Positions 18,026 to 27,287 of a DNA stretch of 64,000 nt are shown here, piece after piece (within the stretch, counting starts at the first letter, position 1; every line of letters begins with the position of its first letter). Source of the DNA: Solibacillus isronensis (GTDB lineage: Bacteria; Bacillota; Bacilli; Bacillales_A; Planococcaceae); assembly GCF_900168685.1 (NCBI RefSeq), contig NZ_FVZN01000014.1:558001-622000 (forward strand). The letters are read 5' to 3'. The position numbers were made by a program, and so were the translations under genes. The notes beneath the pieces are model-generated. The model made no database searches, was not told the DNA's origin, and saw only the letters and a list, made by a program, of their open reading frames with translations.

Positions 18026-19286
18026 TGAAATGCTCTCCCAAGAAGAAATTGAGGCTCTATTAAGGGGCGAAACACTGGAGGATTTTTCTGCAAATACAGC
18101 AAGTCCGGAAGAAGAAATTAAAGTTGAGGATCACTTAACTCCGATAGAAATTGATGCATTAGGTGAGGTAGGTAATATCTCGTTCGGTAGTTCTGCAACT
18201 GCTTTATCTTCATTACTAGGTCAAAAAGTAGATATTACAACACCTAGTATTACAATGATTAATCGTAACCGTTTAGAACAGGAATTCCCGCATCCATATG
18301 TTGCTGTACAAGTAGAGTATACAACTGGTCTTTCAGGAATGAATCTTCTCGTAATCAAACAATCGGATGCTGCAATTATTGCAGATTTAATGCTGGGTGG
18401 CGATGGTGTTAATCCAAGACCGGAATTAAGTGAAATCCAGTTAAGTGCAGTTCAAGAAGCGATGAATCAAATGATGGGCTCAGCTGCCACATCCATGTCA
18501 ACAGTATTTAACCAAAAGGTTGATATTTCACCGCCGACAATTGATCTACTGAACATTTCACAAAATGAAGGCACTGATACGATCCCTACAGATGAGTTAT
18601 TAGTGAAAATTTCCTTCAGATTGCGTATCGGTGAATTGATCGATTCGAATTTAATGCAATTACTACCTTTAAAGTTTAGTAAAAAGATAGTAAAGTCATT
18701 AATGGGAGAAACTGATGAGCCTCTTACTGCAACAACAACAGTGGAGCCTACACCAGTTCAGCCGACACAACAGCAACCAATGCAGCAGGCACAACAACCG
18801 ACTGCACAACAACCGGTTCAGCAGCCAGTTTATGAGCAGCCAGTACAACAGCCAGCCTATCAGCAGCCAATGTATGAGCAACCGGTGCAGCAACAAGTGT
18901 ATCAGCAACAGCAACCTGTATATGAACAGCCAGTTTACCAGCAGCCTGCTTATACAGCACCACCGGCAAATGTACAGCAAGCACAATTTGCAAGCTTTGA
19001 TTCGCCAAGTATTACACAGGCGGAAGCACGCAATTTAAATATGCTGCTTGATATTCCATTGCAAGTAACAGTTGAGCTGGGACGTACTAAACGTTCAGTA
19101 AAAGAAATCCTCGAATTATCGAGCGGATCGATTATTGAATTAGATAAACTAGCAGGTGAACCTGTAGATATTTTAGTAAACAGTCGGTTAATTGCAAAAG
19201 GTGAAGTTGTAGTAATTGATGAGAACTTCGGTGTTCGCATCACAGATATTTTAAGTCAGGCAGATCGCTTGAACAATATTAGATAG
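18018..19286 (+). CDS. fliY: FliY, switch protein with CheY-P phosphatase and FliN domains
   Basis: In Bacillus FliY replaces FliN and dephosphorylates CheY-P at the switch. 422 aa, longer than the roughly 378 aa of B. subtilis. The N-terminal peptide (MSDEMLSQEEIEALLRGE) resembles FliM. Two CheC-type phosphatase centres follow (DALGEVGNISFGSSATALSS and EAMNQMMGSAATSMS). A Gln/Pro/Tyr-rich linker spans about residues 240-320 with repeats such as QQPVYEQPVQQPAYQQP. The C-terminal SpoA/FliN domain covers about 340-420 (PLQVTVELGRTKRSVKEILE). The extra length lies in the linker. Confidence 0.95.
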   Translation: MSDEMLSQEEIEALLRGETLEDFSANTASPEEEIKVEDHLTPIEIDALGEVGNISFGSSATALSSLLGQKVDITTPSITMINRNRLEQEFPHPYVAVQVEYTTGLSGMNLLVIKQSDAAIIADLMLGGDGVNPRPELSEIQLSAVQEAMNQMMGSAATSMSTVFNQKVDISPPTIDLLNISQNEGTDTIPTDELLVKISFRLRIGELIDSNLMQLLPLKFSKKIVKSLMGETDEPLTATTTVEPTPVQPTQQQPMQQAQQPTAQQPVQQPVYEQPVQQPAYQQPMYEQPVQQQVYQQQQPVYEQPVYQQPAYTAPPANVQQAQFASFDSPSITQAEARNLNMLLDIPLQVTVELGRTKRSVKEILELSSGSIIELDKLAGEPVDILVNSRLIAKGEVVVIDENFGVRITDILSQADRLNNIR

Positions 19287-19308
19287 TTTTAATTGGAGGA
19301 ATTAGATT

Positions 19309-19671
19309 ATGTCTAAAAGGATTTTAATTGTTGACGATGCAGCATTCATGCGCATGATGATCAAGGATATTTTAACGAAGAATGGTTATGAAGTAGTAGG
19401 AGAAGCAGCTGACGGAATTCAAGCAGTTGAAAAGTACAATGAATTGCGTCCGGATTTAGTAACTATGGATATTACAATGCCTGAAATGGATGGTATTGCA
19501 GCATTAAAAGAAATTAAAGGCACGGATCCAAGCGCGGTAGTTATTATGTGTTCAGCAATGGGCCAACAAGCTATGGTTATCGATGCGATTCAAGCTGGTG
19601 CAAAAGACTTTATCGTAAAGCCTTTCCAAGCAGATCGCGTAATCGAAGCGATTCAAAAAGCTTTAGGTTGA
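19309..19671 (+). CDS. cheY: CheY, chemotaxis response regulator
   Basis: Single-domain receiver; CheY-P acts on the motor switch and in Bacillus promotes smooth swimming. 120 aa. Acidic pocket D9/D10 (LIVDDAAFMR), phosphoacceptor D54 (VTMDITMPEM), S82 (MCSAMG) and K104 (FIVKPFQ) are in place. A strong site (TTGGAGGAAT) precedes the ATG. Position fliY-cheY-fliZ as in B. subtilis. Confidence 0.97.
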   Translation: MSKRILIVDDAAFMRMMIKDILTKNGYEVVGEAADGIQAVEKYNELRPDLVTMDITMPEMDGIAALKEIKGTDPSAVVIMCSAMGQQAMVIDAIQAGAKDFIVKPFQADRVIEAIQKALG

Positions 19672-19675
19672 TCTG

Positions 19676-20359
19676 ATGAAAGCAAAAAAATCATTTCGAT
19701 TTTGGATCGCTGTTGGAATTGTATTGATGACGGCATTATTTACACCAATCTCAAATGGAACTTTTGCGATGGTAAGTAACGTATACGAAAACTGTAATGA
19801 AAACCCTGAAGTATGTTCAGAAGAAAAAAATTCAGATGAGAGTACTCCGGATGCCGACGCAGAACAAACTGACTCGGCATCCGTTAGTATTGGATTTTTG
19901 GATTATCTTAAAGTTTTAATAGCACTTGTGTTTGTTATAGGGCTATTATTGTTCATTTTAAAGTATTTAAACAAGCGTAACTTCAACTATCAACAAAATG
20001 CCGTTATTAAAAATATCGGTGGCTTGTCTGTAGGACAGCAAAAGTCTGTACAATTATTACTAATTGGTAAACGAGTTTATGTAGTTGGTGTCGGCGATAA
20101 CATTCAGCTTCTAAAGGAAATTGAATCCGAAGAAGAAATCGACCATTTACTAAATCAAATTGAAACTAAGCAGAGCATGGTGAATACTTCACCATATATA
20201 GCTCAGTTAATTAATAAATTTTCACAAAAAAAGCGCCCTCAGGATATTTCGGAAAGCCCTAAATTCAATGATTTGTTCAATGAAAAAATCGGGAAAATCA
20301 AGCAGCAACGAAGTGACGAGCTTGAGCGTTGGAAAGAACAGGAGCGTGATGATCGATGA
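19676..20359 (+). CDS. fliZ: FliZ/FliO, flagellar export assembly protein
   Basis: FliO-type protein that helps assemble the FliP core of the export gate. 227 aa. An N-terminal signal-like segment (about 8-30, ending near TFA) is followed by an acidic Ser/Asp/Glu-rich extracytoplasmic part with two Cys. A membrane segment lies at about 80-102 (YLKVLIALVFVIGLLLFILK), and a cytoplasmic FliO domain (GGLSVGQQKSVQLLLIGKRV) and charged tail follow. The ATGA overlap with fliP supports coupling. Confidence 0.88.
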   Translation: MKAKKSFRFWIAVGIVLMTALFTPISNGTFAMVSNVYENCNENPEVCSEEKNSDESTPDADAEQTDSASVSIGFLDYLKVLIALVFVIGLLLFILKYLNKRNFNYQQNAVIKNIGGLSVGQQKSVQLLLIGKRVYVVGVGDNIQLLKEIESEEEIDHLLNQIETKQSMVNTSPYIAQLINKFSQKKRPQDISESPKFNDLFNEKIGKIKQQRSDELERWKEQERDDR

Positions 20360-21021
20360 ACGAAATACTTTCCGTGTTTTCAGAAAGTGATCCGGGAAAT
20401 GTATCCACATCGGTTACGCTGTTATTCCTGTTAACTGTATTATCTTTAGCGCCTAGTCTATTAATATTAATGACTTCCTTTGCGCGTATCGTCATTGTTC
20501 TGTCGTTTACCAGGACAGCCCTTGCCACGAACCAAATGCCGCCTAACCAGGTAATTATCGGGTTGGCATTATTTTTAACATTTTTTATTATGGCTCCGAC
20601 ATTCCAGCAAGTAAACGAGCAGGCATTACAGCCGCTCTTCGATGAAGAAATTAATTTGGAAGAGGCCTATGAACGGGCGACGATTCCGTTTAAACATTTT
20701 ATGGCTCAGCATACAAGACAAAAAGATTTAGAACTCTTTATCGAATATAATCAGGCAGAATATCCGGATTCCATCGAGGAAATTCCGATGACGCTGCTCG
20801 TACCCGCATTTGCGTTAAGTGAAATTAAAACAGCTTTTCAAATGGGCTTTATGATCTTCATTCCGTTTTTAGTTATTGATATGGTAGTCGCAAGTACACT
20901 GATGTCAATGGGGATGATGATGCTGCCTCCAGTAATGATTTCACTGCCATTTAAAATCTTATTATTTGTACTCGTCGATGGTTGGTATTTAGTGATGAAA
21001 TCTTTACTTCAAAGTTTTTAG
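20356..21021 (+). CDS. fliP: FliP, flagellar export gate protein
   Basis: Integral membrane subunit of the FliP5-Q4-R1 export channel. 221 aa. The family motifs are present: PSLLILMTSFARIVIVLSFT with TNQMPPNQVIIGLALFLTFF, then ALSEIKTAFQMGFMIFIPFL and SMGMMMLPPVMISLPFKILL. Four membrane segments. Starts at ATG overlapping the fliZ stop. Confidence 0.97.
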   Translation: MNEILSVFSESDPGNVSTSVTLLFLLTVLSLAPSLLILMTSFARIVIVLSFTRTALATNQMPPNQVIIGLALFLTFFIMAPTFQQVNEQALQPLFDEEINLEEAYERATIPFKHFMAQHTRQKDLELFIEYNQAEYPDSIEEIPMTLLVPAFALSEIKTAFQMGFMIFIPFLVIDMVVASTLMSMGMMMLPPVMISLPFKILLFVLVDGWYLVMKSLLQSF

Positions 21022-21034
21022 GGGATGATATAAA

Positions 21035-21304
21035 GTGACACAGGAAATGGTCATTGCAATTGCAGAAAATGCAGTATTCACGATATTGATAGTTTCGGGA
21101 CCTTTACTATTAATCGCACTTGTCAGCGGTTTAATAGTGAGTATATTTCAGGCAACAACTTCCATTCAAGAACAAACATTGGCGTTCGTACCTAAAATCG
21201 TAGCGGTATTAGTGGCGATTATTTTTTTTGGTCCGTTTATGATCAGCAAGATGACGGACTACTTTCACGACATTTTAAATAACCTAGTTCGGTATATTGG
21301 GTGA
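21035..21304 (+). CDS. fliQ: FliQ, flagellar export gate protein
   Basis: 89 aa, two membrane helices, subunit of the export gate. GTG start with GGGGATGA upstream. Motif VSIFQATTSIQEQTLAFVPK is characteristic. Ends within the sequence leading into fliR. Confidence 0.96.
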   Translation: MTQEMVIAIAENAVFTILIVSGPLLLIALVSGLIVSIFQATTSIQEQTLAFVPKIVAVLVAIIFFGPFMISKMTDYFHDILNNLVRYIG

Positions 21305-21308
21305 GAAA

Positions 21309-22085
21309 ATGACGGAATTACTACCGAATTTATCAATATTGCTATTAATTTTAGTACGTGTTTCTGCATTTTTCGTCTCCGTCCCTTTATTTTCATATCG
21401 TACAATACCACCGCAAGTGCGCATTATATTGGCTGTCGCTTTAGCGTGGATGATGTATTATACGTTTAATATTGAGCCGTTTGAAATTAATGCTTTCTAT
21501 TTGCTGCTCGTTTTAAAAGAGGCAATTATCGGGCTTATGCTGGGATTGGCCGCGATGATTATCGTTTCCGCTGTTCAAATAGCCGGCGGATTTATCGATT
21601 TCCAGATGGGGTTTGCGATGGCGAATATTATCGACCCGCAAACAGGTGCCCAGTCTCCGTTAATGGGGCAGTTTTTAAACTTTTTAATGCTTTTAGTATT
21701 GCTTTCAATAAATGGTCATCATCTTATTTTAGACGGGATTTTTTATAGTTATCAGTTTATGCCGATGGATCAGTTTTTCCCGAAGTTCGGTGAAGAAGGG
21801 ACCGCACTGTTTATTATAAAAATATTTGTTTCTGTTTTTGCCATAGCATTTCAAATGTCAGCTCCAATAGTTGCAACATTATTTTTAGTAACGTTAGCGT
21901 TAGGGATTACAGGGAAAACGGTACCGCAAATGAATATATTTGTAATCGGATTCCCGATTAAAATTGCAGTAGGGTTTCTAGTATTGATGGTGACAATGGG
22001 TGTATTAGTAGGAGTTATGAAGGAGCTAATTGAATTTATGATTATTTCTTTACGTGACTTAATGGTTATTTTAGGTGGTGGCTAA
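21309..22085 (+). CDS. fliR: FliR, flagellar export gate protein
   Basis: Single-copy membrane subunit of the export gate. 258 aa from the ATG at 21309 (site GGGTGAG); an in-frame TTG at 21297 would overlap fliQ and is less likely. Six hydrophobic segments. Motifs VRVSAFFVSVPLFSYRTIPP, QIAGGFIDFQMGFAMANIID and GKTVPQMNIFVIGFPIKI are typical of FliR. Confidence 0.95.
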   Translation: MTELLPNLSILLLILVRVSAFFVSVPLFSYRTIPPQVRIILAVALAWMMYYTFNIEPFEINAFYLLLVLKEAIIGLMLGLAAMIIVSAVQIAGGFIDFQMGFAMANIIDPQTGAQSPLMGQFLNFLMLLVLLSINGHHLILDGIFYSYQFMPMDQFFPKFGEEGTALFIIKIFVSVFAIAFQMSAPIVATLFLVTLALGITGKTVPQMNIFVIGFPIKIAVGFLVLMVTMGVLVGVMKELIEFMIISLRDLMVILGGG

Positions 22086-22086
22086 C

Positions 22087-23181
22087 ATGGACAAAAAGCT
22101 ATTGATCAACGTTGACCTTCAGTTTTTTGCAGGTGAAAAAACGGAAAAAGCAACACCGAAAAAGCGGCAGGATTCACGAAAAAAAGGACAAGTATTAAAA
22201 AGTCAGGATGTCACAGCCGCCGTATTACTGCTATTGTCATTTTTCTTCTTACTTTTCTTTGCACCATTTATGTACGAAGGAATGAGAGATTTTTTACTGC
22301 AAGCACTTAACCGCAATATGTTAATTGAAACGCTGAACGCTGAAACCGTAATGGACATGTATGTTGAATCCATTAAAGAGATGGCAATTATCGTTCTGCC
22401 GATTATGGTCATTGCCATCATTGCAGGTATTGGAGCTAACTTTTTTCAGTTTGGCTTACTTTTTACAACAGAGACATTAAAAATAGATTTAAAAAAAATG
22501 GATCCGATTAAAGGGATTAAAAAGATTATTTCTGTACGAGCGATCGTCAATTTAATTAAATCATTATTGAAAGTAACATTAATCGGGACCGTAACAACCG
22601 TTGTCATTATTATCTATTTGGAAGATGTATTATCGCTTGCTTTACATAGTCCGGCACAAATTTTGGCCACTGTAGCATACATGTCGGCAATCATGGGAAT
22701 TGCCGCTTCAATTATGCTCGTATTCATTGCATTGTTTGACTATATTTATGAACGGTATGAATATGAAAAGCAATTGAAGATGTCAAAACAGGATGTTAAA
22801 GATGAGCATAAAAATGCAGAAGGCGACCCGCTGATCAAGTCGAAAATTAAACAGCGTCAACGGGAAATGGCAATGCGCAGAATGATGCAGGATGTACCAG
22901 CTGCAGATGTTGTCATTACAAACCCGACCCATTTTGCCATTGCACTAAAATACGATGAAGATATGATGGATGCACCGAAAGTTGTAGCAAAAGGAACCGA
23001 TTTTGTTGCACAGAAAATTAAACTTATTGCAAAAGAACATGATGTCATTATGGTAGAAAATCGTCCGCTTGCCCGTGCGATGTATGACCAGGTTGAAATC
23101 GGCCAGGCTGTACCGGAAGAGTTTTTCAAAGCAGTTGCCGAAGTTCTTGCATATGTATACCGCATCAAACGCAAAATTTGA
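22087..23181 (+). CDS. flhB: FlhB, export switch protein with autocleavage site
   Basis: Controls substrate specificity of flagellar export together with FliK. 364 aa from the ATG at 22087, whose site is AGGTGGTG. Four membrane segments lie in the N-terminal two thirds (after GEKTEKATPKKRQDSRKKGQ). The cytoplasmic domain contains the self-cleaving NPTH motif (VVITNPTHFAIALKY) and ends with VAEVLAYVYRIKRK. Confidence 0.96.
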   Translation: MDKKLLINVDLQFFAGEKTEKATPKKRQDSRKKGQVLKSQDVTAAVLLLLSFFFLLFFAPFMYEGMRDFLLQALNRNMLIETLNAETVMDMYVESIKEMAIIVLPIMVIAIIAGIGANFFQFGLLFTTETLKIDLKKMDPIKGIKKIISVRAIVNLIKSLLKVTLIGTVTTVVIIIYLEDVLSLALHSPAQILATVAYMSAIMGIAASIMLVFIALFDYIYERYEYEKQLKMSKQDVKDEHKNAEGDPLIKSKIKQRQREMAMRRMMQDVPAADVVITNPTHFAIALKYDEDMMDAPKVVAKGTDFVAQKIKLIAKEHDVIMVENRPLARAMYDQVEIGQAVPEEFFKAVAEVLAYVYRIKRKI

Positions 23182-23204
23182 CATAGAATTCAGGAGGGGC
23201 AACA

Positions 23205-25238
23205 ATGCAAATACGCGACATAGGGGTTTTAGCTGCAGTGATTATGGTTGTAGCGATGCTCATTATCCCTCTTCCACATTGGCTACTCAGTTTTTTAATT
23301 ATTATTAATATTACATTTGCTCTTCTCGTTTTACTAACTTCGATGAATATGAAAGAAGCACTCGATTTCTCGATTTTCCCTACTGTTATTCTATTATTAA
23401 CGCTGTTCCGTCTGGCATTGTCTGTATCTACGACACGTGCTATTTTAGCGGAAGGTGACGCAGGTAAAGTAGTAGAGACATTTGGTAATTTCGTAACAGG
23501 CGGTAATATTTTAGTAGGTTTAGTTATTTTCTTATTACTAGTTATTATCCAGTTCATCGTTATTACTAAAGGTTCGGAACGTGTTGCGGAAGTTGCTGCG
23601 CGTTTTACTTTGGATGCGATGCCTGGTAAGCAAATGAGTATTGATGCAGATTTAAACGCCGGAATGATTTCGGAAAAGGAAGCGCGCGAACGCCGTGAAA
23701 AAGTATCCGGAGAGGCGGACTTCTACGGAGCGATGGATGGTGCAACGAAATTCGTTAAGGGTGATGCAATCGCCTCAATCATTATGGTTGGCATTAACTT
23801 ACTGTTCGGTATGATCATCGGTATGCTACAGATGGAGCTAAGCTTCGGTGAAGCCGCATCGAAATATTCGATGCTGACAGTCGGTGACGGACTTGTATCG
23901 CAAATTCCGGCATTATTAATTTCCACTGCAACAGGTATTGTTGTAACACGTGCTGCTTCAAAAGGAAATCTAGGTTCAGATATTACAGCTCAGTTATTTG
24001 CACAATCCAAGCTTCTGTATGTAGCTGCAGGTACAATCCTTCTGCTCGGGTTATTCACACCGATTCCGGACTGGATTACAATTCCAATTGCGATCGCATT
24101 AGCGGCAGGCGCATTCTTAATGGATCGTAAAAAGGAAGAAACGCCGGAAGAGATTATGGAGTTCGAAGAGGAAGTTGCTTCTGATACGATGAAAAGTCCG
24201 GAAAATGTTATTAATTTATTGAATGTCGATCCGATAGAGTTCGAATTTGGCTACGGATTAATTCCGTTAGTGGATGCCGCGCAAGGTGGGGATTTACTGG
24301 ACCGAGTAGTTATGATCCGTCGTCAGCTTGCTTTGGAGCTAGGGATTGTAATACCGATTGTCCGTATCCGTGACAATATCCAGCTGCAGCCAAATGAGTA
24401 CCGGATTAAAATAAAGGGAAATGAAATGGCACGAGGTGAATTATTGCTGGATCATTATTTAGCAATGAGTCCAGGGGATGATAATTCGATCGATGGTATT
24501 GATACAATCGAGCCATCATTTGGATTACCTGCTAAGTGGATTACAGAAGCAGTAAAAGAGGATGCCGAAATGTTCGGCTATACAGTTGTCGATCCGCCAA
24601 GTGTTGTTTCGACACATTTAACCGAAATTATCCGTGCAAATGCGCACGATCTGCTTGGCCGTCAAGAGACGAAGCAGCTGATCGATCACTTACGCGAAAC
24701 CCATGCGATTTTAGTGGACGATTTAATTCCAACACCATTATCAATAGGGGAAGTACAAAAAGTATTGGCAAAACTATTGCGTGAAAATGTTTCTATACGA
24801 AACTTGCCAATCATTTTTGAAACATTGGCAGATTACGCAAAGCTTACTAGTGATCCTGATATTTTAACAGAGTATGTGAGACAGGCGTTGGCTAGACAAA
24901 TCACATCTCAATTTATTAATGGTCAACAAGCATTGAAAGTTATCACAGTATCTGCAAAAGTAGAAAAACTTGTAGCTGACAGCATACAGCAAACAGACCA
25001 CGGAAACTATTTAGCAATGGATCCGCAGCAGTCGCAATTCGTATTGGAAGCTATTGCAAAAGAAGTGGAGCGTGTTTCCTATACAGAACAGTCGCCAATT
25101 ATTTTATGTTCGCCAGCTGTGCGACTTTATATAAGACAGTTAACAGAACGTTATTTCCCGCAAGTACCGATTCTTTCATATAACGAATTGGATGCAGCCG
25201 TTGAAATTCAAAGTGTAGGGGTGGTGAATGTTGAATGA
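23205..25238 (+). CDS. flhA: FlhA, flagellar export gate and chaperone-docking protein
   Basis: Large export gate subunit. 677 aa, with about eight membrane segments in the first 330 residues, including the FHIPEP signature region (LTLFRLALSVSTTRAILAEG; MPGKQMSIDADLNAGMI). The cytoplasmic C-terminal domain (about 340-677) docks chaperone-substrate complexes. A GGAGGGG site precedes the ATG. Its end overlaps flhF by four bases. Confidence 0.97.
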   Translation: MQIRDIGVLAAVIMVVAMLIIPLPHWLLSFLIIINITFALLVLLTSMNMKEALDFSIFPTVILLLTLFRLALSVSTTRAILAEGDAGKVVETFGNFVTGGNILVGLVIFLLLVIIQFIVITKGSERVAEVAARFTLDAMPGKQMSIDADLNAGMISEKEARERREKVSGEADFYGAMDGATKFVKGDAIASIIMVGINLLFGMIIGMLQMELSFGEAASKYSMLTVGDGLVSQIPALLISTATGIVVTRAASKGNLGSDITAQLFAQSKLLYVAAGTILLLGLFTPIPDWITIPIAIALAAGAFLMDRKKEETPEEIMEFEEEVASDTMKSPENVINLLNVDPIEFEFGYGLIPLVDAAQGGDLLDRVVMIRRQLALELGIVIPIVRIRDNIQLQPNEYRIKIKGNEMARGELLLDHYLAMSPGDDNSIDGIDTIEPSFGLPAKWITEAVKEDAEMFGYTVVDPPSVVSTHLTEIIRANAHDLLGRQETKQLIDHLRETHAILVDDLIPTPLSIGEVQKVLAKLLRENVSIRNLPIIFETLADYAKLTSDPDILTEYVRQALARQITSQFINGQQALKVITVSAKVEKLVADSIQQTDHGNYLAMDPQQSQFVLEAIAKEVERVSYTEQSPIILCSPAVRLYIRQLTERYFPQVPILSYNELDAAVEIQSVGVVNVE

Positions 25239-26425
25239 AGATGAAAAAATACAATGCACCTTCCATTGCTGAGGCAATGAAACAAATTCGCGCCGATTTA
25301 GGGGAAGATGCGGTTATTCTGAATTCGAAAGTCGTCGTGACGAAAAAGTTTTTCGGATTAGTAAAAAATAAAAGCTATGAAGTCGTGGCAGGATATGACC
25401 AATTGGAAAAGAAACCTTCATTGCCGTCTTTAGAAGACATTCCGACATTTGCGCCGCAAGTGAAGGAGGAAGGAATCCGCGAAGCAGCTTCGTCTGTGGA
25501 ACAGCATAAAAAAGTTCCGCAAGGCGATTCTGCCAGCATGCCTGAAAACCTGATAAAAGAAATTGCCGATTTAAAATCGATGATGCAATCGATGCAACGT
25601 ATGTCGGTACAATCTCAATATCCTGATGAACTCTTACCATTTATCGACTTTCTACGTGAGCAGGAACTTGGAGAGGAGCTTATCACAAAAATCAGTGATG
25701 AGCTTTTTATGTATTATAACGAGCATGGCAAGCAAATCACATGGAACGATATGCAGGAAGTTGCCAAAGACTATTTAAGAAAAGAATTGTATGACTTGCC
25801 GATCAGCGGAATTTCATATGAGAAAAAATACATTAATGTGTTAGGTCCAACAGGTGTTGGAAAAACGACAACGATTGCGAAAATGGCAGCACGCGCAGTC
25901 CTAGAAAAGAAAAAGAAAATCGGCTTTATTACGACAGACACGTATCGTATCGCAGCAATCGAACAATTGAAAACGTATGCTGCATTGCTGCAGGCACCTG
26001 TACAAATTGTTTATAATGCAACAGATTATGCTGAGGCGATTAAAAAGTTTGATCATTTGGATTTAATTTTTATTGATACGGCCGGAAGAAACTACAAAGA
26101 AGCGAAATATGTAGATGATTTAAAATCCTTAATACAATTTAGCGAACAAGTAGAATCCTACTTAGTTTTATCTTTAACGTCTAAGCAAAAAGACTTAGAG
26201 GCAATTATTGAACAATTTACGAACTTGCACATTGAAAAATTTATCTTTACGAAGCTTGATGAAACAAATTCTATTGGCACTATGTTTAATTTAATGATTA
26301 AATATAATAAAGGACTAGCTTATTATACAAATGGTCAAGAAGTACCAGAAGATATCGAACAACCAAATAGTGATAATTTACTAGAACTTTTCTTCAAGGA
26401 GAATTCGGATGAAAGATCAAGCTGA
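25235..26425 (+). CDS. flhF: FlhF, SRP-like GTPase for flagellar placement
   Basis: SRP-family GTPase that sets where flagella are built. 396 aa. The N-terminal B domain begins with KYNAPSIAEAMKQIRADLGE. The N domain follows and then the NG GTPase domain with P-loop GPTGVGKTT at about 204-212, DTYRIAAIEQLKTYA, and DTAGRNYKEAKYV, ending with a FTKLDETNSIG guanine-specificity motif. It overlaps flhA by four bases and flhG by 17. Confidence 0.96.
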   Translation: MKMKKYNAPSIAEAMKQIRADLGEDAVILNSKVVVTKKFFGLVKNKSYEVVAGYDQLEKKPSLPSLEDIPTFAPQVKEEGIREAASSVEQHKKVPQGDSASMPENLIKEIADLKSMMQSMQRMSVQSQYPDELLPFIDFLREQELGEELITKISDELFMYYNEHGKQITWNDMQEVAKDYLRKELYDLPISGISYEKKYINVLGPTGVGKTTTIAKMAARAVLEKKKKIGFITTDTYRIAAIEQLKTYAALLQAPVQIVYNATDYAEAIKKFDHLDLIFIDTAGRNYKEAKYVDDLKSLIQFSEQVESYLVLSLTSKQKDLEAIIEQFTNLHIEKFIFTKLDETNSIGTMFNLMIKYNKGLAYYTNGQEVPEDIEQPNSDNLLELFFKENSDERSS

Positions 26426-27287
26426 AAAACTGCGCCAGAAAATGCTGGAAAGTGAACATAAGCCTGGGCGATCAATTGCAGTTGTTAGTGGAAAAGGCGG
26501 AGTAGGTAAAAGTAACTTTACGACAAACTTCGCTACCCTTTTATCAAAAAGAGGGAAAAAGGTAGTCATTTTAGATATGGATATTGGCATGGGCAATGTA
26601 CACATTCTCATAGGAAGTTCCGTGAAATACAGTTTAAAAGATTACCTCGATGGTCAAGTGGCACTTGAAGATGTTTTGTGCGAAACGAACGAAGGGGTAA
26701 GCTATATTTCCGGCGGTTCAGGTATGTCGTCGTTAATGGAGTGGTCTCCTGATGTTTTTGCTCGTCTAATCACGGCTTTCGAAACATTGCAGAAAAATTA
26801 TGATTTTGTCTTATTTGATATGGGAGCGGGTGTTGTTAATTGGTCGCTCGATCTATTAACATCCATTGAAGAAATTATTGTTATTTCTACAGCGGAACCG
26901 ACATCCATTATGGATGCTTATTCTATGATGAAATTTATCCATCTAAAAGACCCGATGAAGAAATTTTATCTGTTAGGCAATCGTGCATTTACAGTTGAGG
27001 AAGGGCAAGATACGACACAGCGTCTAAAAACAGTCATGCACCGTTTTTTAGAGAAGGAAGTATCGATTTTAGGCTCGTTGCCGGAAGATCCTGTAGTGCG
27101 TCAATCAGTACTTCAGCAAGCATTATTTACAGTGCTGTATCCTGATGCCCCCATTACAAAAACGATGGGGAAAATTGTTGAGCAATTTTTAACAACGCAG
27201 GCTGTAATGAAAGAAGTTCATGCAACAAACGAGTCTATGAAATTTATATCTAAATTAAAAAGCATCTTTTCGAGAGGGCGTGAGTAA
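26409..27287 (+). CDS. flhG: FlhG (YlxH), MinD-like ATPase controlling flagellar number
   Basis: MinD/ParA-type ATPase that activates FlhF GTPase and sets flagellar number and pattern. 292 aa. The N-terminal helix (MKDQAEKLRQKML) is the FlhF-activating peptide. Deviant Walker A SGKGGVGKSN lies at about 27-36, then LDMDIGMGNVHILIG and the FDMGAGV motif. The C-terminal amphipathic end (FISKLKSIFSRGRE) fits membrane binding. AAGGAG precedes the ATG. Confidence 0.95.
   Translation: MKDQAEKLRQKMLESEHKPGRSIAVVSGKGGVGKSNFTTNFATLLSKRGKKVVILDMDIGMGNVHILIGSSVKYSLKDYLDGQVALEDVLCETNEGVSYISGGSGMSSLMEWSPDVFARLITAFETLQKNYDFVLFDMGAGVVNWSLDLLTSIEEIIVISTAEPTSIMDAYSMMKFIHLKDPMKKFYLLGNRAFTVEEGQDTTQRLKTVMHRFLEKEVSILGSLPEDPVVRQSVLQQALFTVLYPDAPITKTMGKIVEQFLTTQAVMKEVHATNESMKFISKLKSIFSRGRE

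Noticed and set aside
18800-18960. CRISPR-like tandem repeats
   Set aside because: The repeats are in frame within fliY and code for QQP/YEQP units; there are no spacers of constant size.
18699-19008. Overlapping frames opposite the fliY linker
   Set aside because: They are mirror products of the CAG/CCA repeat coding for Gln/Pro, with Leu- or Ala-rich low-complexity translations and no start signals.
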